Shown piece by piece: positions 6,718-13,995 of a stretch of 36,411 nucleotides of DNA (position 1 is the first letter of the stretch; every line of letters begins with the position of its first letter). The DNA comes from a virus. The position numbers and the translations under genes were made by a program. The stretch lies in IMG/VR virus record IMGVR_UViG_3300023215_001926, positions 1 through 36,411 of that record, one strand, 5' to 3'. Below the pieces are notes generated by a model, which was given only the letters and a program-made list of their open reading frames with translations, did no database searches and was not told the DNA's origin.

Positions 6718-6773
6718 CCTCTTTGTTTCGGTTTGTGAATATTTCGCACTTGCAACATACCAGAACAAAGAGG
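6718..6773 (-). promoter_or_regulatory. Inverted repeat that could mask a ribosome site
   Basis: CCTCTTTGTT (6718-6727) and AACAAAGAGG (6764-6773) are perfect complements 36 bp apart. On the minus-strand transcript the second arm contains AGAGG, the ribosome site of the gene at 6710. The first arm is the exact anti-ribosome-site sequence. On the plus strand the hairpin is followed by GTTTTT and could act as a terminator or attenuator before 6808. Confidence 0.45.
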
Positions 6774-6807
6774 GTTTTTACATAAATTAGAGTGAGGTTA
6801 ATAAGTT

Positions 6808-7221
6808 ATGGCAAATGCAGCATTAGAAATTGCAAAAAAACGCGATATTACAGGCGTAAATAAACAGCCTGAAAAAACCCAGTTAAAAGTTGTTGATGTA
6901 AAACCAACACCAAAAGGACTTACTGAAATTAGAGGGCTATTTAACATCGATCGTCATACCGCTGAATATGTGTATACGCACTTGAGTAAACCGCAGCAAG
7001 TAATTGTGTGTTATTCGGCAGGACTATCTAAAAGTGATTTAGAAAGGAGCTATCACCAATTTGACCGTGAAAAGCGACTTAAAATACATCAAGCTATTTT
7101 GCAGCTTCAAGAAATAGTAACTGCTTTTGTTGATGCTAATGCCATGACACCAAGCCGTTTTTTACAAAAGCGAGATTTTAGCATTGCTAAAAATACTCAA
7201 AAAACAGAACAAGCACATTAG
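6808..7221 (+). CDS. Hypothetical early protein, 137 aa
   Basis: This gene starts after GAGTGAGG, about 12-14 bp before the ATG. It has a basic, low-complexity N-terminal 35 residues, then a helical region with GLFNIDRHTAEYVYTHLSKPQQ and a LSKSDLERSYHQFDREKRLKIHQAI segment that may form a helix-turn-helix or coiled structure. No family is recognised. It lies directly before the methyltransferase gene (10 bp) in the early operon, so a DNA-metabolism role is possible. The C-terminus is Lys/Gln-rich and probably disordered. Confidence 0.55.
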   Translation: MANAALEIAKKRDITGVNKQPEKTQLKVVDVKPTPKGLTEIRGLFNIDRHTAEYVYTHLSKPQQVIVCYSAGLSKSDLERSYHQFDREKRLKIHQAILQLQEIVTAFVDANAMTPSRFLQKRDFSIAKNTQKTEQAH

Positions 7222-7230
7222 GGATTAGCC

Positions 7231-7830
7231 ATGACACCTGATCAACTAATCAACCAAGATAGTGGCAATGTTGAATTTTACACGCCCGATAAAGTTTTGA
7301 AGTATGTGCACCAAATGTTTCCGGTTATTGATTTAGACCCAGCAAGTTGTGTAGTGGCTAACAAGTCAGTAAAAGCAACGTGTTATTTAACCAAAGATGA
7401 TGATGCATTAACACGAAATTGGATAGCAAACACGGTTTGGTTAAATCACCCATTCAATAAAGGTGAACAGGCATGCAAACCGAAGTGCGTTAAAAAAATA
7501 TGTAACGACCCGACTTACAGTAAGTATCGCGGCCACTGCATTACCGAAGACATAGCCAGCAACGGCGATTGGATTGATTACTACTTAGACCAGTACGCAC
7601 AAGGTAACTTTAAAGAAGCAATGAATATTACCTTTGTTAATAGCTCAGAGGCATGGTGCCAAAAGTTATTAAACGCAGGTTTAAGTTGTTTTATTGATGG
7701 CCGTACACATTTTAACGATGCACAAGGCAATGTAAAAAAAGGCGCACCTAAAGGCTGTTTTATTACTTACCTAGGCGATAGAACCGCAGAGTTCCGAAAG
7801 ATATTTTCAGCGCTTGGAGTAGTGAAGTAA
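7231..7830 (+). CDS. Phage N6-adenine DNA methyltransferase (Dam family)
   Basis: This 199-residue enzyme resembles phage N-6-adenine methyltransferases. It would transfer a methyl group from S-adenosylmethionine to adenine in phage or host DNA. Seen: the opening GNVEFYTPDKVLKYV, then IDLDPASC (residues 33-40), TKDDDALTRNW, and the catalytic-loop motif NHPF (72-75) in place of the usual NPPY/DPPY. This variant form is familiar in phage members. A Cys-rich insert follows (CKPKCVKKIC to GHC, about 82-103) that may bind zinc. The C-terminal half (AMNITFVNSSEAWCQKLL, CFIDGRTHF, PKGCFITYLG) is normal. Methylation could protect DNA from host restriction or mark origin or promoter sites. Confidence 0.85.
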   Translation: MTPDQLINQDSGNVEFYTPDKVLKYVHQMFPVIDLDPASCVVANKSVKATCYLTKDDDALTRNWIANTVWLNHPFNKGEQACKPKCVKKICNDPTYSKYRGHCITEDIASNGDWIDYYLDQYAQGNFKEAMNITFVNSSEAWCQKLLNAGLSCFIDGRTHFNDAQGNVKKGAPKGCFITYLGDRTAEFRKIFSALGVVK

Positions 7831-7901
7831 TGAATCTACGCACATAGCTACACATTCTCAGTAAATCTACACCAATAATTTAATCCCAAAGGACTACTAA
7901 A

Positions 7902-8186
7902 ATGAACACAATCAAAGACCAAGATCACTCTAAAAATCAGCTATTAGTTAAAAACATTGTTGAGCATGCGGTAGACCAAGCCAACTTTACTATTAAAAAT
8001 TTAGGCAAGCGCTCTACCGTTGCCATGCTAATGGAGTGCGAAAACTGCCTAACTGACTTTATGCCAGTGGTCAAACTTATTGCTGATGACTATATTGAAT
8101 ACGCGCCAATTTACGACCAAATGTGCGCCGCAATTGATGCCGTTCAAATGGGTGAAGATTTAGTTGAAATAGAGTTTGCCGAATAA
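7902..8186 (+). CDS. Hypothetical protein before GpA, 94 aa
   Basis: This small acidic helical protein starts after CCCAAAGGACTACTAAA (AAAGGA ribosome site) and ends in the base just before the ATG of the replication gene (TAA-ATG at 8184-8189). The two are therefore coupled. Residues 40-90 include MECENCLTDFMPVVKLIADDYIEYAPIYDQM. No family is recognised. Close coupling to the rolling-circle endonuclease suggests an accessory replication role. Confidence 0.6.
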   Translation: MNTIKDQDHSKNQLLVKNIVEHAVDQANFTIKNLGKRSTVAMLMECENCLTDFMPVVKLIADDYIEYAPIYDQMCAAIDAVQMGEDLVEIEFAE

Positions 8187-10673
8187 ATGGCAAACCCCAA
8201 ACCACTCGACTTACAAGCCCTTAGACTATCTGGTATAGCTAAGGGTTTAATTTCGTCTATAAGTGATATTGACGACCGCAACTTTTTAGCGCGTGGCCTG
8301 CAAAATGTGCCAGTGCCTTTGCAAAGTCGTATGGCTCGTAAATATATAGACCGCTACAACCAAAAAAAAGCGGGTAGCCAATACCGTGCTAATACATGGT
8401 TACGCCGTACCATTGCCCGTTTAAAGCCGCGCTTTGGCGTACTGTTTAGTATTACTCAAAATATGCCATTGCCATGGCATATTTTAAGCAGTATTGAAAA
8501 AACCAAAAAACACGCAGGCACACTCGCTATGGAGTGCGTGCAAATAACGCTTGATGTAAGCGAAGAAAACCAACACCTACCGTACGAAAAAATAATATCG
8601 TTAACCTACGATGCAATAGCAACTCATGCAAAAGCTGTAGGTGCTAATGTACCATTTTACGCCATGCGCGATGACAACCTGCCAACCGAGTGTTACGAAA
8701 TTGCACTGCTAAAAATGCAGTGTGATAGGTGGTGGGCTCGCCAATTAAAAACTATTCGCCGCCAGTTTTTAGAGTTACTAGAAATTGCCACAGGCCAAGT
8801 AGGCAAAGATTTATACCACGATAAAAAAAGCAAAAAGTTTAAACGCCGTGGCATTAGCCCTTACTCGTCAAAACAGGCACAGCGCGAATTTAACTTTGCC
8901 CAAGCCAGTGGCCGTCAGTTCCTAGAAATGATGGAACTGCAAAGCAGCGACGGCGACGTAATAAGTTTAATTGAAGCCGTAAAAAGCGGTATGGCAAACC
9001 CTGCCAACCGCCGAAACGAGTTAATGTTACGCATACGCGAAACCGAAGAGCTAGCCGACGAAATGGGCTATGTAGGTGTGTTTTACACTATTACGTGCCC
9101 GTCGCGTTTTCATGCAAACTCAAGTAAATGGCATGGCGAAACCCCGAAAGATGCACAAAATTACCTAACCCAAACATGGGCTCGTGCCCGTTCTAAGTTA
9201 AACCGACGTGGCCTTAAATACTTTGGTGTGCGCGTAGTTGAGCCACATGCCGATGGTTGCCCGCATTGGCACATGATGCTGTTTATGCCAAAAAATAAAC
9301 TACAAGAAATCAACGCTATTTTGCGTTGGTACTTTATTCAAGAAGATAAAACAGAGCTTTACGATTATTACGGTCCTGTGAAAACCCGCGCAAAAGTAGT
9401 AAACGAATGGGTAGATATAAACACCCACGGCACGCACATTAAAACCGTCGAAAAATGCGTAAGCTACCGCGCAGGCACTAAAAAACATGAGCTGTTTAAA
9501 ACCTATAAACAAAAGCGCCGCGAGTGGGGTCTTAAAAAAAGCCAAGGTAAAAAAGCCAAAGCGCCTAGTAAATTTTATCGTACTTTTAGCCCTCGCTTTG
9601 ACGCCATAAAAATGGATAAAAGCAAGGGCAGTGCTGCCAGCTACATTGCTAAATACATCAGTAAAAATATTGATGGCTACCAATTAAGCGACCATGAAGA
9701 TGCCGAAACAGGCGAAAACCTGCAAGAACAAGCTAACCCCGTTTTAGCCTGGGCTAGTACATGGAATATTCGCCAGTTTCAATTTCAGGGCTCGCCAAGC
9801 GTTACCGTGTATCGTGAATTGCGCCGCATGCCAAAAGGGAAAGCAATAAGCGACGAGACCATAGAGCCTATTCGCCACGCTGCTGACACCGCCAACTGGA
9901 AAGATTACGTAAAGCTCCAAGGCGGTATGTGTATAGGCCGTGCTGCTAATTTCAAATCAATGTACGAAGACACACAAATGGGCAACGATTACGCCGAAGT
10001 AGTACGCCGCATAAAAGGCATTGTTACCAATGTAAGTATCGAGTCAAAGCTTCACCGCATGATTAACAATGTTTATAACGTTACCATCGAAACAAGCCTT
10101 AAAACTCGCCTAGTAGAATGGACCAGGCAACTCAAAGGCACAGCCGAAAAACTCAATGCTAAGGATAACACCAACGTCGGCGCAGCCGACCTATCTTGGA
10201 CTAGTGGTAATAACTGTACGCCTATAGCCGCAGGGTCTAGAGCTGAGTTGTTACTCGATATGATGGGCACTTCAAAAAATGACGTTGATGAAGTAATAAA
10301 GGATCTAAATAGCGGAAAAAGGATCAGCCGAAACGGCCAAATTTACCAAATACGAGACGGCCAACTTCAAGTTTTAAATGTTGATGAGCAAATAAAGCAT
10401 GATCAGCGCTTAGCTATTGAGTCATTGGCTAAAACATATTCTCAAAAAGCAGGTAGCTGGCACATAACCGAAGCCCATTGGCAACAAGCCCGCGATTATG
10501 TAGAGCTTGCTTATAAATACGCGCAGCTTGACGGTCGCAACACACCAAATAATACCCATATACAAAATGGCCTAGTCACTATTGGCGATTGGGACCTAGT
10601 TACTTTAGTAAAACAAGGCAGCGCATCAGCAATCAGCAGTAACGATTGGTGGGCACTAGATTTAATGGCGTAG
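8187..10673 (+). CDS. A: Replication endonuclease GpA, HUH rolling-circle initiator
   Basis: This 828-residue protein resembles P2 GpA (phage_GPA family), slightly longer than P2 A. It would nick the phage origin and covalently hold the 5' end to start rolling-circle replication. Seen: the metal-binding HUH motif H360-W361-H362 (DGCPHWHMMLF), and the paired catalytic tyrosines Y486 and Y490 (SYIAKYISKNIDGY). The upstream conserved segment YTITCPSRFHANS precedes them. The N-terminal third (AWRLRRTIA-like basic region, WWARQLKTIRR) matches the family. The C-terminal ~150 residues are divergent. In P2 the origin lies inside the A gene; I could not pinpoint a nick site here. It is the largest gene of the early operon, starting right at the previous stop. 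Confidence 0.93.
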   Translation: MANPKPLDLQALRLSGIAKGLISSISDIDDRNFLARGLQNVPVPLQSRMARKYIDRYNQKKAGSQYRANTWLRRTIARLKPRFGVLFSITQNMPLPWHILSSIEKTKKHAGTLAMECVQITLDVSEENQHLPYEKIISLTYDAIATHAKAVGANVPFYAMRDDNLPTECYEIALLKMQCDRWWARQLKTIRRQFLELLEIATGQVGKDLYHDKKSKKFKRRGISPYSSKQAQREFNFAQASGRQFLEMMELQSSDGDVISLIEAVKSGMANPANRRNELMLRIRETEELADEMGYVGVFYTITCPSRFHANSSKWHGETPKDAQNYLTQTWARARSKLNRRGLKYFGVRVVEPHADGCPHWHMMLFMPKNKLQEINAILRWYFIQEDKTELYDYYGPVKTRAKVVNEWVDINTHGTHIKTVEKCVSYRAGTKKHELFKTYKQKRREWGLKKSQGKKAKAPSKFYRTFSPRFDAIKMDKSKGSAASYIAKYISKNIDGYQLSDHEDAETGENLQEQANPVLAWASTWNIRQFQFQGSPSVTVYRELRRMPKGKAISDETIEPIRHAADTANWKDYVKLQGGMCIGRAANFKSMYEDTQMGNDYAEVVRRIKGIVTNVSIESKLHRMINNVYNVTIETSLKTRLVEWTRQLKGTAEKLNAKDNTNVGAADLSWTSGNNCTPIAAGSRAELLLDMMGTSKNDVDEVIKDLNSGKRISRNGQIYQIRDGQLQVLNVDEQIKHDQRLAIESLAKTYSQKAGSWHITEAHWQQARDYVELAYKYAQLDGRNTPNNTHIQNGLVTIGDWDLVTLVKQGSASAISSNDWWALDLMA

Positions 10674-10681
10674 GAGAAAAT

Positions 10682-10948
10682 ATGACTATTCAAATTTCAA
10701 AAGTATTAATGCCGATGGCATGTATTAGTTGCCAGGCATTTTGCCCAAAAGGTTTTGCAGAGGATCAGCACAGCCCGTTTATTACAAAATTCGACAAGCC
10801 AAAGCCTAAAACCCAATACGGCCAGTGCGGTAAAACCAATAACAGCGTTTTTGCTACCGAAATTTGCACCGGTTATCAGCAAGAACCTAACGCCAACGTA
10901 TTTACAGTAACTAACAGACCACAACCAAAACAGCAGGTGACATTATGA
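10682..10948 (+). CDS. Small Cys-rich hypothetical protein
   Basis: The ATG at 10682 follows TAGGAGAAAAT, an excellent ribosome site, so this start is preferred over 10646. The product has 88 residues. CISCQAFCPKG near the N-terminus, and QCGKTNN with EICTGYQQEP further on, give at least five cysteines that could bind a metal. No family is recognised. The stop overlaps the next ATG (ATGA at 10945-10948), so it is part of a chain of coupled small genes after GpA. Confidence 0.6.
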   Translation: MTIQISKVLMPMACISCQAFCPKGFAEDQHSPFITKFDKPKPKTQYGQCGKTNNSVFATEICTGYQQEPNANVFTVTNRPQPKQQVTL

Positions 10949-11226
10949 ATACTCACTCAGCAGCAGAAAAAATGCTTTCAACCGGGTTATTTTATAATGA
11001 AGTTTTATTAGCTCGCGCATTTGGCGAGTCGGCTGTAAGTGGAGCGCGCTGCATAAAAAACATTTGTAACAACGATCGTTACACAGTCGAAATTAAAGAA
11101 AGCCCAATTAAGTGCATAAAAGTAACGGCCATTGATGGCCGCAGCGTCACTATTGACCAGTTACAAAATGCCGCATTGCTATTTAAGCGCCCACGTTTAT
11201 TGGTTGGGAGTAATAGCCATGTTTAA
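10945..11226 (+). CDS. Hypothetical small early protein, 93 aa
   Basis: This gene is coupled to its neighbour by a 4-base overlap at the start and overlaps the next gene by 8 bases at its end. The product is MNTHSAAEKMLSTGLFYNEV and onward, with a beta-rich second half (YTVEIKESPIKCIKVTAIDGRSVTIDQL). No known family is recognised. Chains of small overlapping genes like this follow GpA in many P2-family prophages and are mostly uncharacterised. Confidence 0.6.
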   Translation: MNTHSAAEKMLSTGLFYNEVLLARAFGESAVSGARCIKNICNNDRYTVEIKESPIKCIKVTAIDGRSVTIDQLQNAALLFKRPRLLVGSNSHV

Positions 11227-11449
11227 CCTAGAGACTGCGTTCGAGAAAAGGGTTTTTTGCGGTACCGATATTTTTACCGCGATTAAAGATGGAAGGGTTG
11301 TTTTTAATGGCGAGCATCTTAAAGGTGTAACGCTTGTTCATGATCAGCATTTGCTCCCAATGGAGCTGCTAACTTTTGATAAAGAGCTTAAAGAAATCAT
11401 TAAAAAAATAGAGGGTAAGCTTCAGGAGATCAGCCATGGCCACAGGTAA
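11219..11449 (+). CDS. Hypothetical small early protein, 76 aa
   Basis: The ATG at 11219 follows TTGGGAGTAATAGCC, with GGGAG as the ribosome site. A longer frame from 11132 would run through the previous gene and is rejected. Residues 1-45 look beta-rich (RVFCGTDIFTAIKDGRVVFNGEHLKGV). Residues 46-76 are a charged helix (LLTFDKELKEIIKKIEGKLQEI). No family is recognised. It overlaps the next gene by 14 bases. Confidence 0.55.
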   Translation: MFNLETAFEKRVFCGTDIFTAIKDGRVVFNGEHLKGVTLVHDQHLLPMELLTFDKELKEIIKKIEGKLQEISHGHR

Positions 11450-11834
11450 AATAACAGCAGGTGACGTTTTCAATAATTGGACAGTACTAAACGAAGACCG
11501 CCGCAACCGAGGGGCGCAGCATTTTATGTGTAAATGCGTATGCGGCACCACTCGCGTAGTGCGCAAAGATAATTTAGGTCATGTCCAGGGCTGCGGTTGC
11601 GAGCGAAAAGAATATAAATTTCGCACCGGCCAAATAAAAACAACAGCAAAACCAAGCACTAAAAAGGCGCGAATTGTTTCACCAAAAACAGTAAGCGCAC
11701 CGGCCAAAATGCCGCACCACGAAAACCAAGAGCCGCGCCAGCAATACCAGCAGCGCAGCAAGTCAAAGCGCGAACTGCTAGAAGAGCGCTTAATGCAAAT
11801 GCAGTTAGAAAAAGAATTAAGCGAATTATGGTGA
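11436..11834 (+). CDS. Zinc-knuckle protein of phage type
   Basis: This 132-residue protein has ribosome site AGGAG before ATG 11436. Seen: N-terminal GDVFNNWTVLNEDRRN, then CKCVCG (33-38) and GCGCE (53-57). This is the pattern found at the N-terminus of many phage DNA-binding and HNH-associated proteins ('G...vl......C.CdCG......L..G...SCGC'). The middle is basic, Lys/Thr/Pro-rich and probably disordered. The end is a charged helix (KRELLEERLMQMQLEKELSELW). No nuclease domain follows, so it is probably a small nucleic-acid-binding protein. It is the last gene of the early operon before the structured leader and terminator. Confidence 0.6.
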   Translation: MATGKITAGDVFNNWTVLNEDRRNRGAQHFMCKCVCGTTRVVRKDNLGHVQGCGCERKEYKFRTGQIKTTAKPSTKKARIVSPKTVSAPAKMPHHENQEPRQQYQQRSKSKRELLEERLMQMQLEKELSELW

Positions 11835-11837
11835 TCA

Positions 11838-12026
11838 ATGAAACCAAACGTTAAACGTCGCAACTGGGTGTACCACTCAGTTGTTAACTATAGTAAAAAG
11901 GCACTGGCAAAATCCAGTGCCGGGATTCGAACCCCGCAATTAACAAAGGTGCATTGTCACCAGCTTTTTAGCTGGTTTTTTAATGCGCGCGCTTTAGCAC
12001 ACCCATATTATGGTGAGCTGGAGTGA
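11838..12026 (+). CDS. Possible Icd/Ash-like leader ORF through the RNA region
   Basis: Sixty-two codons are open from ATG 11838, four bases after the previous stop. The reading passes through hairpins and contains SSAGIRTPQL, which is simply the translation of the GGGATTCGAACCCC element. Known: in P1/P7 a small icd reading frame sits in front of the antirepressor and is the target of c4 RNA, and Ash/Icd-like frames recur in prophages at such sites. The ribosome site here is weak, so this may be a translated leader or just an open frame over a non-coding RNA target. Confidence 0.3.
   Translation: MKPNVKRRNWVYHSVVNYSKKALAKSSAGIRTPQLTKVHCHQLFSWFFNARALAHPYYGELE
11959..11981 (+). terminator. Rho-independent terminator/attenuator before the c4-like RNA
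   Basis: ACCAGCT (11959-11965) / AGCTGGT (11970-11976) with a TTTT loop is followed by six T. It would end the early operon, or attenuate read-through into the KilA-N gene. It lies between the upstream TTCGAA element (11918-11936) and the hairpin cluster. Confidence 0.7.
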
Positions 12027-12112
12027 GGCCACTTCGGTGGGCCGTTTCTTTGTTTGCGGTAGTTCGAACCTCGCTTTAGCTTGCCACCCAAAAATTCGAA
12101 CTTTTGAGTGGC
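11996..12112 (+). ncRNA. Candidate c4-like antisense RNA upstream of the KilA-N gene
   Basis: Three hairpins follow each other. The first is AGC-a-CACC (11996-12003) / GGTG-a-GCT (12012-12019). The second is GGCCAC-TTCG-GTGGGCC (12027-12043) with a UUCG loop and a following T-rich stretch. The third is GCCAC..CAAAA (12083-12093) / TTTTG..GTGGC (12102-12112) whose loop exposes ATTCGAAC. Between them is GCGGTAGTTCGAACC. An upstream element at 11918-11936 (ending TTCGAACCCCGC) can pair with GCGG..GTTCGAA as 4+7 bp across a small internal loop. Known: P1/P7 c4 RNA, and the related IsrK, control antirepressor genes by such pairing with target sites in the same transcript. The assignment is by analogy. 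Confidence 0.5.
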
Positions 12113-12144
12113 TTAAATGCATATACAAAACAAAGGTTCTTATT

Positions 12145-12774
12145 ATGAATAACCAACTTATTATTTCAAACACCCTAATTCCTGTTGATCATTACAACCG
12201 TGTAAACCTGAACGCATTGCATAAAGCCAGTGGACTTCAAAAGCATAAAGCACCTAATCAATGGTTAAGGCTAGAAGGGACAAATGAGCTAATTAATGAG
12301 CTAACCGCAGATCTGCAGTTAGCTAACCAAGGTGTAAATTTACCCTTAGACCTAGAACCAATGCATTCGGTTCGTGGTGGAAAGTCACCGGGCACATTCG
12401 CCCACGAACTATTAGCCATATCTTACGCAGGGTGGATCAGCCCTAAATTTCAATTAGAAGTAAACCGCGTATTTTTACACAGCAAACGCAACGAACCAGA
12501 GCTTGCCACTTTGCCAACCCTAAGCGAATTACCAATATTAGACTTTCCTGAAATGCGCTTAAGTATGTTCATCCCGTTTAGAGACATGTTTGATTGCGGC
12601 TGGCGCTTACGTATGAACCAGTTATTTACCATATTGCGCCAGTGCCAACGCAGCAACACACCTATAAGCGTTAAAGACGTGACAGGCCTAGAGCAAGAAT
12701 TGCGCTCACTGCTTCACATAGTCGAAACCCAAGGTAACAAACTAAGCAGCATTCAGCGGTTTGTGAATCATTAA
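12145..12774 (+). CDS. KilA-N domain protein, antirepressor-type
   Basis: The start is ATG at 12145, after AAAGGTTC; the same frame is open upstream to 12010, through the RNA structures. The product has 209 residues. Seen: a KilA-N DNA-binding domain at about 15-115, with VNLNALHKASGLQKHKAPNQWLR, then GGKSPGTFAHELLAISYAGWISPKFQLEVNRVF. The latter is the family signature. The C-terminal region is helical (LSMFIPFRDMFDCGWRLRMNQLF) and may be a partner-binding domain. Known: KilA-N proteins in P1 and many phages act as antirepressors, growth inhibitors or transcription regulators. A structured leader in front suggests translational control, probably keeping it off in the lysogen. A hairpin terminator follows. 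Confidence 0.8.
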   Translation: MNNQLIISNTLIPVDHYNRVNLNALHKASGLQKHKAPNQWLRLEGTNELINELTADLQLANQGVNLPLDLEPMHSVRGGKSPGTFAHELLAISYAGWISPKFQLEVNRVFLHSKRNEPELATLPTLSELPILDFPEMRLSMFIPFRDMFDCGWRLRMNQLFTILRQCQRSNTPISVKDVTGLEQELRSLLHIVETQGNKLSSIQRFVNH

Positions 12775-12789
12775 AAGGCAGGCAGTAAA

Positions 12790-12816
12790 AAGGGCGCTAA
12801 ATGCGCCCTTAGTTTT
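12790..12816 (+). terminator. Rho-independent terminator after the KilA-N gene
   Basis: AAGGGCGC (12790-12797) / GCGCCCTT (12803-12810) with loop TAAAT is followed by AGTTTT. It lies 16 bp after the stop. It isolates the KilA-N unit from the membrane-protein gene. Confidence 0.8.
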
Positions 12817-12919
12817 ATATGTTAAAATAATCGAAACAAACTTTAAAAAACAGAATAATTAAATTAGCTTGTACAGCTAAGTTAATAAACACAAGATTAT
12901 ATAAAAGGTGGAAAATATA

Positions 12920-13699
12920 TTGGATTTAATTAAAAGTGCATACCAAAAAATTGAGTCTGTGCTTATTAAAGTTTATTTAATAGCTTTCAAAATAGTATTC
13001 TTAGCCCTTTTACTATTTTCTTGCTACTTCATTTTCCTGATTATTACTTCTAAGGAATCTGAGATTTCAGCCTTGTCTGCACTCGGTAGTTTTCTTGGGG
13101 GTGTATCTGCTTTGTTCGCTTTGTCTTTTGCTTTTTATGAATATCTAAAATATAAAAGAAATTCTGTAACTCGAACAAAGAGAATGCAGCTTTATACAGT
13201 CGACTTACCGTTGTTTATTGAATCTTACGAGCTAATGATAGCTCACATAATAAGTTCTGGTTCAAGTGAAACTGAAAGATTCAGACGCGATGTAATGAGC
13301 TATTGGACTGAACTTGCCAAACAAAGAGCAAAAATTCTTACAGAGTTAGAAGGAGTAAGCTTTACTGATGAGCGTTACAGTAAAATATTATTAGAAGGTA
13401 AAACAGTAATTACCCACTGTGAACTAGAAGTAAACTTACTCAGTAATAATGTTGGTAATATATCTAGAGTAAATGTAGGGAAAAATGAAAGTTTACTTTA
13501 TGAATTATTTAAAAAAACAGGGTTAGTAAAAGTAAATATAGAGAAATTAAACCGATTATTCGAAATACAGCATGATTTTTATAAGCTTAAGAAGGCAGGG
13601 CTTAGCAACTTCGATGAATACAACAAGTGTTGTCTGAAAATTACTTCTGAGAGCTTGAAAGCCTTAAATAATTTAAAATCAGATCTAAGGGATAGTTAA
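12920..13699 (+). CDS. Membrane protein of unknown family (accessory gene)
   Basis: The best start is TTG at 12920, eight bases after a full-strength ribosome site AAGGTGG; the in-frame GTG at 12908 overlaps that site. This gives about 259 residues. Two hydrophobic segments lie near residues 17-45 and 55-76 (IVFLALLLFSCYFIFLII; SALGSFLGGVSALFALSFAF). A basic stretch EYLKYKRNS follows, then a ~180-residue helical cytoplasmic domain rich in Lys, Glu and Ser. The gene is visibly AT-richer than its neighbours and stands alone between two terminator/convergent boundaries, which fits a recently acquired moron. The layout resembles the DUF4760-like gene at 1763. A role in superinfection exclusion or phage defence is possible but unproven. 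Its 3' end overlaps the convergent ogr gene by 15 bp. Confidence 0.6.
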   Translation: MDLIKSAYQKIESVLIKVYLIAFKIVFLALLLFSCYFIFLIITSKESEISALSALGSFLGGVSALFALSFAFYEYLKYKRNSVTRTKRMQLYTVDLPLFIESYELMIAHIISSGSSETERFRRDVMSYWTELAKQRAKILTELEGVSFTDERYSKILLEGKTVITHCELEVNLLSNNVGNISRVNVGKNESLLYELFKKTGLVKVNIEKLNRLFEIQHDFYKLKKAGLSNFDEYNKCCLKITSESLKALNNLKSDLRDS

Positions 13700-13933
13700 C
13701 AACTCTAATTGCTCTTCACGCGGTAGGTTTTTAATAAGCGACGCCGCTAATTGCGCAGTGGTTTTACAAGGCGGGTTTAAGAAGTGATCAAACGATTGGG
13801 TAATACGGAACGTGGCACCGCATTCGCGAGTATTAGTACACGAGCAATATAAATTAACAACATGGGCGCTTTGTTTTTCGCGTGACGTAATTGTTGCTTT
13901 AGCTTCGCAATTTGGACAAGTAACCCGCGCCAT
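13685..13933 (-). CDS. ogr: Ogr/Delta-type zinc-finger late transcription activator
   Basis: This 82-residue protein starts at ATG 13933-13931; an upstream GTG would add three residues. Seen: MARVTCPNCEAKATI at the N-terminus, then VVNLYCSCTNTRECGATF, and SFDHFLNPP. The four-Cys arrangement C-x2-C...C-x-C/C (CPNC, YCSC, ECG) is the Ogr/Delta signature. Known: P2 Ogr and P4 Delta bind upstream of late promoters and contact RNA polymerase alpha to turn on head, tail and lysis genes. In P2 ogr lies at the end of the tail operon; here it is in the early/middle region with its own promoter under a LexA box, so SOS could start late transcription directly. It overlaps the convergent membrane-protein gene at its 3' end. 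Confidence 0.9.
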   Translation of the reverse strand: MARVTCPNCEAKATITSREKQSAHVVNLYCSCTNTRECGATFRITQSFDHFLNPPCKTTAQLAASLIKNLPREEQLELLTIP

Positions 13934-13956
13934 AATAACCACCCATCGTTAATAAA

Positions 13957-13995
13957 ATACACTGTAATTATATACAGTGTATTGATGTTTAACAA
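13957..13995 (-). promoter_or_regulatory. LexA-controlled promoter of ogr
   Basis: The perfect 10-bp arms ATACACTGTA (13957-13966) and TACAGTGTAT (13973-13982) enclose the 16-bp LexA-type box CTGTAATTATATACAG (13962-13977). On the minus strand the box contains a perfect -10 TATAAT (13972-13967). This is preceded after 17 bp by -35 TTGTTA (13995-13990). LexA binding would block the promoter directly. Confidence 0.8.

Noticed and set aside
11897-11918. Hairpin GGCACTGG-CAAAAT-CCAGTGCC as a minus-strand terminator
   Set aside because: Read on the minus strand it is followed by TTTTT, but no minus-strand gene ends there. It is more likely part of the leader RNA fold.
11918-11936. A tRNA-like T-arm (GGGATTCGAACCCC) suggesting a tRNA gene or tRNA att remnant
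   Set aside because: On either strand no cloverleaf, anticodon arm or CCA end can be built; only three of five T-stem pairs form. It is better explained as a target element of the c4-like RNA.
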